Source: CALESS01 sp041741455
GTDB lineage: Bacteria > Chloroflexota > Anaerolineae > Anaerolineales > Anaerolineaceae
Direction of reading: 5' to 3'
DNA: 64,000 nt
Assembly: GCA_041741455.1 (NCBI GenBank)
Contig: JBGSJZ010000099.1
Coordinates: 153,372 to 217,371 of the forward strand
The notes under the pieces were generated by a model. The model saw only the letters and a program-made list of their open reading frames with translations, searched no databases and was not told where the DNA came from. Below are positions 16,916 through 26,300 of the stretch, in pieces; position 1 is the stretch's first letter; the number at the start of each line of letters is the position of its first letter. The position numbers were made by a program, and so were the translations under genes.

Positions 16916-18319
16916 TTATACAAACTCCAGAGAAGGTTTATTGTAAGGTCCAGGAAGCCAATCAGGATTGCGTTGAAGAAAATCAGTAGCAGCAGCGCAG
17001 GCGCGTTCTGCATAACAGCGGTAGCGTTCCCGGCGGGCTACCGGAGGTTGGGGAAAAACTGACAGTAAACCAAAATTGGCCTTGATGGGTTGAAATGTCG
17101 CCAGATTTGTGTGGGTGATGGCATGGCATAAGGCTCCCAACATGGTATCTTCAGGCAAAGCAAGTGGCTCGTGATCGGTCAGGAATCGAGCAGCATTTAA
17201 GCCTGCCAGAAGACCGGTGGCAATATTGCCGATGTAGCCTTCTACACCAGTGATTTGACCGGCAAAGAAGAGGTCCGGCCGGGATTTGGATTGCAGGCTG
17301 GGGTGAAGGATGAGCGGCGAAGCGATAAAAGTATTCCGGTGCATCTGGCCATATTGGAAGAATTCTGCATTTCCTAAGCCTGGGATCAGGCGATACACCC
17401 GGCGTTGTTCGGGAAAGGTCAAATTGGTCTGAAAGCCAACCATATTGTAGAGACTGCCTTCCAAGTTCTCCTGCCGGAGCTGAACAACTGCGTAGCAATG
17501 CCGGCCTAATCTTGGGTCGCGCAAGCCCACCGGACGCAAAGGACCAAAGGTCAGGGTATTCGGTCCGCGCCGGGCAAGCTCTTCCACTGGCAGACAGGCT
17601 TCAAAATACCGGCCATAACCTGCCTGAACGCCCTTTTTCAAAGGTAGATCAAAATCATGCAGCGGAATTGTTTCGGCAGTCAGCAGGGCCTGGTAGAAAA
17701 TCTCAAATTCCTCCCGGGTAAAAGGGAGATTGATGTAATCGCCTGGTTCTTGTTCCTCGATACGATAGCGGTTGGCGCGATAGGCGATGTTGAAGTCAAT
17801 ACTGTAAGTCTCAATCACTGGCGCAATGGCATCAAAGAAAAAGAGATGCTCCAATCCGGTGAATTGTTGTAGAACCTGGGAGAGCGCTGGCGAGGTAAGC
17901 GGACCGCTGGCGATAATCGTTGGTGTATCTGGCAGGCTGGTGATTTCCTCCCGCACCAAACGTATGTTGGGATGATTTTGGATTGCTTCAGTGACTTTTG
18001 CTGAAAAGATGGAGCGATCGACCGCCAGAGATTGACCAGCCGGTAAAGCAGATTCTCCGGCTAGCCGAATTAGCAGGGAGTGATACCAGCGTAATTCCTG
18101 TTTCAATAACCCGCTGGCACGGTCAGGTGCATTGGATCCGAGAGAATTGGAACAGACCAACTCCGCCAGGTCAGCGCTAGAGTGGGCGCCGGTGGATAAT
18201 GTCGGTCGCATCTCATAGAGGGTGACCTGAACCCCAGATTCAGCGGCTTGCCAGGCTGCTTCACTTCCAGCCAGGCCTCCGCCGACTACGGTTAAGTGAG
18301 GGGATATCGAAGGGCTCAT
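16916..18319 (-). CDS. trmFO: tRNA m5U54 methyltransferase TrmFO (folate-dependent)
   Basis: TrmFO methylates U54 of tRNA using methylene-tetrahydrofolate and FAD. The 467-residue protein starts with the dinucleotide-binding motif VVGGGLAGSEAAWQAA, followed by the typical YEMRP and ELVCSNSLGS blocks. The C-terminal region has FAGQITGVEGYIGNIATGLLAG, the GidA/TrmFO signature. The short length and lack of the GidA C-terminal domain separate it from MnmG. ATG 18319 is chosen; the upstream in-frame extension to 18373 runs into the rpoN promoter region. First gene of the minus-strand operon. Confidence 0.95.
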   Translation of the reverse strand: MSPSISPHLTVVGGGLAGSEAAWQAAESGVQVTLYEMRPTLSTGAHSSADLAELVCSNSLGSNAPDRASGLLKQELRWYHSLLIRLAGESALPAGQSLAVDRSIFSAKVTEAIQNHPNIRLVREEITSLPDTPTIIASGPLTSPALSQVLQQFTGLEHLFFFDAIAPVIETYSIDFNIAYRANRYRIEEQEPGDYINLPFTREEFEIFYQALLTAETIPLHDFDLPLKKGVQAGYGRYFEACLPVEELARRGPNTLTFGPLRPVGLRDPRLGRHCYAVVQLRQENLEGSLYNMVGFQTNLTFPEQRRVYRLIPGLGNAEFFQYGQMHRNTFIASPLILHPSLQSKSRPDLFFAGQITGVEGYIGNIATGLLAGLNAARFLTDHEPLALPEDTMLGALCHAITHTNLATFQPIKANFGLLSVFPQPPVARRERYRCYAERACAAATDFLQRNPDWLPGPYNKPSLEFV

Positions 18320-18356
18320 GGTGCAATGATTGTACCAAAGTTGGTCCGAAATTGGC

Positions 18357-18372
18357 TGGCATAAAACTTGCA
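18357..18372 (+). promoter_or_regulatory. sigma-54 (-24/-12) promoter for rpoN
   Basis: TGGCAT, five bases AAAAC, then TTGCA. The GG (18358-18359) and GC (18370-18371) are exactly 10 bases apart, the invariant sigma-54 spacing. Transcription would start near 18383, 34 bases before the rpoN ATG, which suggests positive autoregulation. Confidence 0.75.
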
Positions 18373-18416
18373 CCTACAGAAAGATGCATATATACTTTTA
18401 GTCAGACAGGTGAGCC

Positions 18417-19835
18417 ATGTATCAAACCATCTCTCCAAGACATATCCATCGACAGACAACGACAGCCCATTTGGCGCAGACCATGCGTTTACTGTTCAAG
18501 CCAGTGGATGATTTGCAAAAAGAAATCGACGAAATGGTTTCCAATAACCCGGCAATCGAGTTGATGGAAAAAAGAACCTGTCCAACCTGTCATCGGCCTT
18601 TGGGGGAACACGGCTCCTGTCCGATGTGCAGCCACCCTAAAAGCAATATACAAGACGAACCGGTGGTGTATGTTTCACCCCGTGAGGATTTCTATGGACG
18701 GGGTGAACGCAGCAATGAGGAAATGCCGGATGAACCTCTGGCTTCAATGACCGAAGAACTACCTGAATTCGTGTTGCGGCAAATCTCACCGGAATTAAAG
18801 CCCGAAGACCGGCGAATCGCTGCATACATGCTTTCCAACCTGGATGAAGACGGCTTGCTGGAAATCGATCTTTATGAAGTGGTGCGTTATTTCCGGGTAC
18901 CATTGAGCCGAGTCAAGGACTTACAACACCTGATCCAGCGAGCAGAACCAATCGGTGTCGGTTCCTGTTCACCTCAGGAAGCGCTGCTGGCACAAATCGA
19001 TGTTTTACGCGAGTCAGCAAAAGTACCAGAGTTGGCCGAAAAGATTATCCGGACAGGATGGGAGCTGGCAACACACCGTCAATATCGCGAGTTGGCACAC
19101 CTTCTGGGAGTGCCTTTAAAAATTATTCAACAAACTATGCATTTTATTTCCGAAAACTTGGTTCCATTTCCAGCACGCGCCCACTATGGAGACACTCGCG
19201 ATCCGTCCCGCAAGGTTGGAGAGGTTTATCACCGACCTGATATCATCATCAGCTATTTGAATGACAACCCTGAAAACTCACTGGTTGTGGAAATTGTGAT
19301 GCCAATCAGCGGTACCTTACGGATCAACCCGATGTTCCGCGAGGCAATTCACGAAGCCGGAACTGAGGAACAAAAGGAAAGTTGGAAAGCCTATCTAGAG
19401 CGGGCTGAGCTATTTATCAAGTGCTTGCAGCAGAGAAACCATACTATGGAGCGATTAATGCGTCGATTGGTTGGTCTGCAACGGGACTATATTTTGAAAG
19501 GCGAGAAGTATCTTGTACCCGTTACGCGCTTTCAGATTTCAATTGAACTGGAAGTCCATGAATCGACCATCTCAAGGGCGGTGGCGGGTAAGGCAGTTCA
19601 ACTGCCCAACCGGCGAATTATTCCCCTCTCCTCATTTTTTGATCGCAGCTTACCAGCCCGCATGGTATTGAAAGAGATTATCGATGCCGAACCGCATCCA
19701 CTCAGTGATGCAGAGTTAATGGCGCTTCTGGCGGATCGGGGATTTCCTGTTGCTCGCCGGACGGTAGCCAAATACCGGGCGTTGGAAGGAATCTTACCCG
19801 CCCAGATGAGGAAACCCATTCTACGAGAAATATGA
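18417..19835 (+). CDS. rpoN: RNA polymerase sigma-54 factor with zinc-knuckle insertion
   Basis: A 472-residue sigma-54. Region I is short but recognisable (HLAQTMRLLFKPVDDLQKEI, NNPAIEL). It is followed by an insert with CPTC (C55, C58) and CPMC (C68, C71), a probable zinc knuckle not present in classical RpoN. Then come the core-binding domain (about 110-250), the HTH (VHESTISRAVAGKAVQLPN) and the C-terminal RpoN box, ARRTVAKYRALEGI, which reads -24 elements. The HTH flank deviates from the usual NKY..TP pattern. The gene is preceded by its own sigma-54 promoter and overlaps the next kinase gene by 4 bases. Likely the dedicated sigma factor of the downstream module, though it could be the only RpoN in the cell. 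Confidence 0.93.
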   Translation: MYQTISPRHIHRQTTTAHLAQTMRLLFKPVDDLQKEIDEMVSNNPAIELMEKRTCPTCHRPLGEHGSCPMCSHPKSNIQDEPVVYVSPREDFYGRGERSNEEMPDEPLASMTEELPEFVLRQISPELKPEDRRIAAYMLSNLDEDGLLEIDLYEVVRYFRVPLSRVKDLQHLIQRAEPIGVGSCSPQEALLAQIDVLRESAKVPELAEKIIRTGWELATHRQYRELAHLLGVPLKIIQQTMHFISENLVPFPARAHYGDTRDPSRKVGEVYHRPDIIISYLNDNPENSLVVEIVMPISGTLRINPMFREAIHEAGTEEQKESWKAYLERAELFIKCLQQRNHTMERLMRRLVGLQRDYILKGEKYLVPVTRFQISIELEVHESTISRAVAGKAVQLPNRRIIPLSSFFDRSLPARMVLKEIIDAEPHPLSDAELMALLADRGFPVARRTVAKYRALEGILPAQMRKPILREI

Positions 19836-21766
19836 ACCGAAGCGGACCCTTTTCCAATCGTTCCATACCCGCTGTAAAATTCCCTGCATGGGAAATGTTA
19901 ACCATTATGATTAACCAACTAACGCAAGAAGCGTTGGTCTTGGACGCTCGGCGAGGGCGAATCTTGCTTGCCAATCAGGCGTTCCTGTCAATCTCAGGGG
20001 TGCCTGCTTTGGAATTAACCAAGATGCCTCTTGTAGATGTCATGTCAGGTTTGGAGTGGGTGGCTAGCTTAAGCTCAGGAAAAGAAATCGAATTGGTGCG
20101 GGGAGAAGAAAAGATTCTGCGGGTTGTTCAATCCTTCCCGGTCGATAAAGATAATGAATTCTTTCTGGTATTGCTAAACCAGCCAATGAATGAGGATGGT
20201 GATGGAGAAGCTGAGAGTATTTCCAAGAATTATTTAAAGTTGGTTCAACTGGGTGAAGCCACCACCGTGGAAGAATGTTACAGGATTGCACTGGATGCCC
20301 TATATGGTTTTACTGGAGCAAAAATTCTGGCGATTTATCGGGCAGAAGGTGACATTCCGCGCTTTACTCGAGTAGCTACTTCGTCTTGCGAAAAGGAATT
20401 TCCTCAGTCAGTTGCAGCAGTCCAAAACCTGATGCAAGAGGGGACGAACCTGTGGATGGCGGGAAACCGGACATCCAATGAGTTGCAGCGTTTTGCCATG
20501 CGGTCAGGTTGTAAATATCTTGCAGTGCGCATGATGGGGCAACCTGGAATTGGTCTTGGGTTGCTGGCAGTGGCTGATGATGAGGTTGAACCATTGGAGT
20601 CATTGAAGGATTCCATAGAAATAGTTGCAACAACTCTAGGGAATGCCCTGCAATCGCTGCTGCTGGTTAGCCACCAGCGAGAACAGTTGGATAGTACAAA
20701 CCGAAGACTCCTTTACCGCCAATATATGTACGAGAATTCTCCAGAAGGAATATTCCTGTTGGATAGGGATTTGAACATCCTGGAATGTAATCCGGCTAGT
20801 GAATGGATGTTTGGTTATTCTTCGGCTGAAGTGACCAATAAACCGATCGAAAGTGTGTTGATCGGTTCAGATTTACTGCTGGCATCCCTGGAATCTGCCC
20901 GTAAGGGTACTCCGACCCATAATTCAGGGGTATTACACTTGAATCGCAGGGATGGTGAAACCTTAAGTGCCCAGTTGCAGATTCTGCCAATTCTGGAAAA
21001 CGAAGCATTAGAAGGTGTAGTGGTTTTTATTCAAGATGTAAGTGAAAATGAGCAAATCCGAGCTCGTACCCAGCAGCTGGAAAACCGGGCACTGATCGGT
21101 GAGTTCACAGCGATCTTTGCCCATGAAGTTGGTAACCCGATCAATAACATTTATGCTGCCTTGCAAAACATGGCTGTGCTGATGCCGGAGGATGATCCAC
21201 AGGCGCAACGGGTGCAACAGTGCCTTGGAGAGTGCAATCGTTTGAAATCATTAATGACATCCGTGTTGGATTTTGCACGGCCGTTAGAACCGTATTTTGA
21301 GATGGTGGACGTGGGGATGTTGGTGCGCCGGATGGTAGAACGCTGGCGTCCGAAGCTGGCGAACGCCAACATTATTCCACGAATAAATATTGCGGAGGAT
21401 GTACCCCAGATAAAAGCCGACCCGCGCCTGCTTGACCAGGTATTTACGAATCTTATCAGTAATGCCATCAGTATCATGAGCGAAAATGATCAGGGAGTAT
21501 TGGTGATCCGGGTCCGATTAGATAACGAAGTGCCTAACCTTTCCCAGGTGGAGATTTCGATTACAGATGATGGCCCGGGCATTCCAGAGGAGTTCCTGGC
21601 GCATATTTTTGAGCCGTTTGTTTCCAAACGCAAGGGGGGAACTGGATTGGGTTTGGCGATTGTTAAACGGATCATCACCTCGCATCATGGATCAATTACC
21701 GCCCAGTCCTTTACGCCTGGAACGATTTTTACCATTAAAATACCCATCAGCCCCAACGGAGGATAA
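19832..21766 (+). CDS. NtrB-like PAS/GAF sensor histidine kinase
   Basis: A 644-residue soluble kinase. Domains in order: PAS (about 25-115), GAF-like domain (about 140-285), second PAS (about 300-415, starting YMYENSPEGIFLLD), HisKA with the phospho-acceptor in FAHEVGNPINNI (the NtrB-type H-E-x-x-N-P form), and the ATPase domain with NLISNAISIM, DDGPGIP and GTGLGLAIVKRI. It overlaps rpoN by 4 bases (ATGA) and ends 3 bases before the enhancer-binding protein, its evident partner. With no membrane helix, the signal must be cytosolic. Confidence 0.9.
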   Translation: MNRSGPFSNRSIPAVKFPAWEMLTIMINQLTQEALVLDARRGRILLANQAFLSISGVPALELTKMPLVDVMSGLEWVASLSSGKEIELVRGEEKILRVVQSFPVDKDNEFFLVLLNQPMNEDGDGEAESISKNYLKLVQLGEATTVEECYRIALDALYGFTGAKILAIYRAEGDIPRFTRVATSSCEKEFPQSVAAVQNLMQEGTNLWMAGNRTSNELQRFAMRSGCKYLAVRMMGQPGIGLGLLAVADDEVEPLESLKDSIEIVATTLGNALQSLLLVSHQREQLDSTNRRLLYRQYMYENSPEGIFLLDRDLNILECNPASEWMFGYSSAEVTNKPIESVLIGSDLLLASLESARKGTPTHNSGVLHLNRRDGETLSAQLQILPILENEALEGVVVFIQDVSENEQIRARTQQLENRALIGEFTAIFAHEVGNPINNIYAALQNMAVLMPEDDPQAQRVQQCLGECNRLKSLMTSVLDFARPLEPYFEMVDVGMLVRRMVERWRPKLANANIIPRINIAEDVPQIKADPRLLDQVFTNLISNAISIMSENDQGVLVIRVRLDNEVPNLSQVEISITDDGPGIPEEFLAHIFEPFVSKRKGGTGLGLAIVKRIITSHHGSITAQSFTPGTIFTIKIPISPNGG

Positions 21767-21769
21767 TGC

Positions 21770-22948
21770 ATGGCAGTAACGATATTGGTCGTGGATGATG
21801 AAACTAACTTTCGGGATGAAGCGGTTGTCTTCCTGACACACAGTGGTTATGAGGTGATTGGTGTTCCAACAATGACCGATTTGCGTAAACTGGTGGATCA
21901 GGGTATCGGGGATGTCATTTTACTGGATGTGATGCTGCCGGATGGATATGGGCCAAATCTATTGCTGGAATTGCAAGAGAATGCTTTTCGCCCTCCGGTG
22001 ATTTTGATTACTGCCTACCCTAACCTGGAAATGGCGGTTGAGGCAATGAAGAATGGAGCCCAGGATTTTCTCTCCAAACCAGTGGATTTTGGAAGGATGG
22101 TTACGGCGGTGCAACGAGCGGTCGAATTGGTGGATATGCGTCGGGAATTAATCCTGGCACGCCAGACCCGCCAGGCGCAAATGGATTTTGTGGCTGGCAA
22201 GAGCCCGGCGATGCAGAAGGTATTAAGTGATGCTCGTCGTGTGGCTGAAGCATCGGTTTCGGTTATTATCAATGGGGAAACCGGCACCGGTAAAGAAGTT
22301 CTAGCGCATTACATTCACCAATGTGGACCGCGTGCCAAGAAGCAATTCGTGGATGTAAATAGTCCGGGTATTCAACCAACCATGATTGAAGCTGAATTAT
22401 TTGGAGCTGAACCCCATGCCTACACGGATGCTGCTCCCAAACGAAAAACAGGCTTGATGGAACATGCGGATGGTGGTGTCTTGTTTTTTGATGAAGTAGC
22501 CGTAATGCCGATGGAAATGCAGGTTAAGCTGTTGCGAGCCCTGGAGGAACGATCTTTCCGTCGATTGGGTGGTTTAGCACCGGTAAAAGTGGATATTCAG
22601 TTAATCGCGGCCACTAATCGCGACCTTCCGGCAATGATTGAAGCCGGCACTTTCCGATTGGACTTGTTTTACCGCTTGAATGTGGTGGACCTGTGGTTAC
22701 CTCCACTACGGGAACGAAAGGAAGATATTCCGGAACTGGTCGGCTTTTTTATCCGGCGCTTCAACCAGGAAAAAGGGGTGCGCATCATGGATGTTACCTC
22801 GCGGGCGATGGATGCTCTTGTGGCGTATCGCTGGCCGGGAAATATTCGCGAACTACGGAATGTTCTGGAACGAGCGATCATATTTTGTGATGACGAAGTG
22901 ATCGATATTGGTCACTTGCCCCAGGACGTGGTTCACCTGTCAAAATAA
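21770..22948 (+). CDS. sigma-54 enhancer-binding protein lacking a DNA-binding domain
   Basis: A 392-residue NtrC-type activator. Receiver (about 1-120) has DDE, the phospho-acceptor in LLDVMLPDG and LSKPVDF. The AAA+ domain has Walker A GETGTGKEV, Walker B VLFFDEV, the sensor region AATNRDL and the second-arginine region RWPGNIRELRN. Two oddities are visible. The sigma-54-contact loop normally reading GAFTGA is HAYTDA here. The protein stops right after the AAA+ domain, with no Fis-type HTH, so it would act from solution like FlgR/CtcC-type activators. The RBS GGAGG lies at 21758-21762. It closes the rpoN operon. Confidence 0.92.
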   Translation: MAVTILVVDDETNFRDEAVVFLTHSGYEVIGVPTMTDLRKLVDQGIGDVILLDVMLPDGYGPNLLLELQENAFRPPVILITAYPNLEMAVEAMKNGAQDFLSKPVDFGRMVTAVQRAVELVDMRRELILARQTRQAQMDFVAGKSPAMQKVLSDARRVAEASVSVIINGETGTGKEVLAHYIHQCGPRAKKQFVDVNSPGIQPTMIEAELFGAEPHAYTDAAPKRKTGLMEHADGGVLFFDEVAVMPMEMQVKLLRALEERSFRRLGGLAPVKVDIQLIAATNRDLPAMIEAGTFRLDLFYRLNVVDLWLPPLRERKEDIPELVGFFIRRFNQEKGVRIMDVTSRAMDALVAYRWPGNIRELRNVLERAIIFCDDEVIDIGHLPQDVVHLSK

Positions 22949-22954
22949 GTTCAC

Positions 22955-22970
22955 TGGCATACATCTTGCA
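22955..22970 (+). promoter_or_regulatory. sigma-54 (-24/-12) promoter for the membrane/TPR/protease genes
   Basis: TGGCAT, ACATC, TTGCA: GG at 22956-22957 and GC at 22968-22969 are 10 bases apart, matching the consensus and nearly identical to the element before rpoN. The predicted transcription start near 22981 leaves a 27-base leader with AGGAGG before the ATG at 23008. Confidence 0.78.
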
Positions 22971-23007
22971 TCGTAGCCTTCTGATAGATTACAGTCAGGA
23001 GGCTACG

Positions 23008-23343
23008 ATGTTTATTACTCAGTTACTTTCCAATGTCAATGAATTTCTGATGACGATGGCGACTTGCCTGTTCCTGCTAGGGCTGTTGATGATGGCCACT
23101 GGCATCTGGATGCTGGTCAAACGGGTGATGGGAAACGAATTGAAACAAATCACCCAGCAGACGACCCGCCTGGCACAAAAGGGGATCACTGAAGACGTGG
23201 CCGGGTTGGTGGGCAACGCAGGACAATTGGTGGAGGCTTTGAATTCGCTGGTAAAAACAGCATCCGGCGTGGGTATCTTTTTAAACCTGGCTGGTTTCTT
23301 GATGATTCTGGCTTCCTATTACATTGCCCTGCAAATTCGATAG
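23008..23343 (+). CDS. small two-helix membrane protein of the sigma-54 module
   Basis: A 111-residue protein with hydrophobic helices at about 15-39 and 86-108, separated by a charged amphipathic segment (KRVMGNELKQITQQTTRLAQ). Family unrecognised. The frame opens at 22966, but that codon lies within the sigma-54 promoter; ATG 23008 has AGGAGG at 22998-23003 and fits the predicted transcript start. As the first gene under the second sigma-54 promoter, just ahead of the giant TPR gene, it could be a membrane anchor or effector for the system. Confidence 0.75.
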   Translation: MFITQLLSNVNEFLMTMATCLFLLGLLMMATGIWMLVKRVMGNELKQITQQTTRLAQKGITEDVAGLVGNAGQLVEALNSLVKTASGVGIFLNLAGFLMILASYYIALQIR

Positions 23344-23385
23344 AGGAAATCTCCAGAACAGAAATTGACCACCTAAGGAGTTACC

Positions 23386-26300
23386 ATGCAGCCTGTTGAT
23401 TGGATGTTATGTTTGCAACAAGAAATTTCACCGGATATTGCCCGAGTATTGATTCGGGCGTACATCCATGAACCACATGTCATCCGGGCAATGCAGCAAA
23501 ATGGGTTTCTGGATCGTGTGCTGGAGAGAGATGCCTCCTGGACAATGGCTGATCTGGCGTTAGTTGCCATGGGTTCTCCTTTAAAATCTGCAGACCTGAT
23601 GGGTACTGAGATGGTTGAGGTTGAGGCTGGATTGCGCAGCAATGCTTTGCAGGCATATGAGAAAACACATAAAACCTTGACACCACCGGCAAATTTGGCT
23701 GAGGCCGGGTTGCTTGCGATTGCCTTGCGAGAACGACGACGACTGACCAATGGCTGGTATGGTCTGATGGGTGAATTAACACAGGGGACAGTCGCTGAAC
23801 AGTTGGGTCTGATATATGAGATTTGGAAAACACCCCTGGCCTGTTTGTATCACATGGTGCCAGATGGAATTGAACTTTGCCAATCGTTGTTGCCCCGCCA
23901 GTCTCTGAATCCCAGTTCTACTTGGATCTCCCACATAATGTTGGCTAATCCAATAGAGAATTCCGAACGTGTAAAGCTCCTGACCGCTTTCATGAGGAAG
24001 ACGTCTATTGGAATGCAGACTGGGTGGTTGAGGGAGTTGAGCTTAAGTGGTGAGACTGATCTGGTTTTGGAGATCAGCCGGGTTTTGCTGGCCAGTACAA
24101 CACCACTGGTTGAAAAGAGTTTGGCCAGGTCGGCTTTGGTCACCGGACAGCCAGATGAAGCGCTGAAGGAAACTATGTATCTTCAGCACCTGGCTGAATT
24201 ATATCGTTTGAGTGGCCAATTCGATGAGGCAGAGAAGTTATTCCAGCAAGTCCAATGGGTTTCACGAATCTGGTTGGCAGGTATTAATGTTCAATTGGCA
24301 GATCTCTCCTGGCAAATTGGGAATCCAGAACAGGCTCAAGGCATTTACGATCAGAACCAGAAACTCCACGCAGAGCAGGTTGATACAACAGCAGAACTGG
24401 TAATTTCCCTTGGTCATTCCTGGCAAGCCTTTTTACCACTCGAATCAGGTTTGGCTGACTCTCAAAACCCACTAATGATGATTTTGAGGGCTGAAGAAAT
24501 CGGAAAGGCAGGCGATCTGTCCAATGGACAAGAATTAGCCTGTCAGGCCGTAGAATTATGGCTGGCCGGGATGGAAACATGTCCATCCAAAATGACAACC
24601 CAATTTGCAATCGAGTGGAAACCCGAAGTTTATGCAAATGCCTTGATCGACCTGGGCCTGGATGATGAAGCGATTTCCTTTACCCGAGTTGCACTCATGA
24701 CTAAACCAGCTGACGAAACATTGACCGGGGTGTTGGTCGATCTCCTGCAGAAAAAACAAATGACGGAATTTGCCCTGGAAATGGCTGGCATACAGGCAAG
24801 CCTAAACCCAGACATGGCTGGGCATCAGCGCACCCTGGCTAAGCTTCTCAATGCCACCGGTCGCTGGCCGGAAGCCTATCATAGCTGGAAAAGAACATTG
24901 AGATTGGCTCGAACTCCTTCAACCGAAGACTGGCTGGGGTTGGCTGAAGCCTCCCTGGCAGTGAACGATTTGCCCCAAACGATTGAAATGTGTAATCTGG
25001 TCCTGGAACAGGATGAAAACCATGGTAAGGCCAACAGAATGCTTGGACGAGCTCTGGTAAAAACTGGCCATTTTCAGGAGGCGATCCCAGTTTTGGGCAA
25101 AGCAACTGCCCTCTGTCCGGAAGAAACGCAAGCCTGGTTGGATATGGCTGACGCATATCGCAACCTGGGTGAGAACCAGAAAGTGTTGGAAATCTTAAGG
25201 GCAGCTTCTCTGGCTGTTTCCAATTCATCTGAAATATTTCTTGCTTTAGGGGAAACCTGCCAACAGGCAGGTTTGCAGGCTGAAGCATTACCAGCTATTC
25301 GTAAAGCCGCACAATTGAGGCCAGATTCAGAAACTGCAGCAATTCAATTGGGAAACATCTTGCTCACATTAGGTTATCTCAGTGAAGCTCAATCCGTCTT
25401 GATCGCTGCGGTAAAACGCTGGCCGGAAAACCCGGATTTGGCGTTAATTTTTGCCCGAGTATCCCTAGCCCTTGGGGACCACGATGCAGCCCTGCAAGCC
25501 CTTGAAATCGCCATACGGACAGATAAGCCGGAAATCGAGCGCTACATTCTGCTGGCTGAAACCCTGTTAGAGGGGTTCACGCCTGGTTCAACAATCTCAC
25601 CTGTTAACAGTAACCATCGACTGGAACGGGCCAAGCAAGTGCTGGAGACAGCTCTGACCTGGATGCCAGATCATGAATTGGGTTTAGTGCTGCATGGAGA
25701 AATCCTGCTGGCTTGTTCAGAAAATCAAGGAGCTTATGAAGTTTTTAGCCACTTGTACGAAAGCAAGTCATTATCCAATACGGACAACCATTGGAGGTTG
25801 CTGGCAGGATTTGGACTATCTGCGCTTCGGACAGGAGAAGTAAATTTGGCCTTGTCCGCTTTGCAGGACGCCATTCTGATGAGACCGGAAATGATCGGCT
25901 TGCACCGGTTATTAGCTGAGGCTTATCTTCAGGCAAACCAACGAAATGATGCCATTCAGAGAGCCCGTTATGCGCTCAAGTTGGACGCAAACAATGAAAG
26001 CAACCTGCTTTGGTTTGCTGATTTGATGGGAATGATGGAGGAAACGGCTGAAGCAATTAGCGCCATGCAGGTGATCACCCAACTGGCACCAGAGCGCTCG
26101 GATTATTGGTTGAAACGAGCCGGGTTGGAAGTGGAAAATGGAGACCTGGAAGCAGCCCAAAAATCCTTGCAAACCATGTTGAATTTGAGTGAACTCAACC
26201 ATGACCATTACCGCCTGGCAGCGTTGACTTACTTGCGGATGCAAGATCAGACGGCGGCAATGGCCTGCCTGGATCTGGCTTGCGAAAAGTCTTCTGAAGT

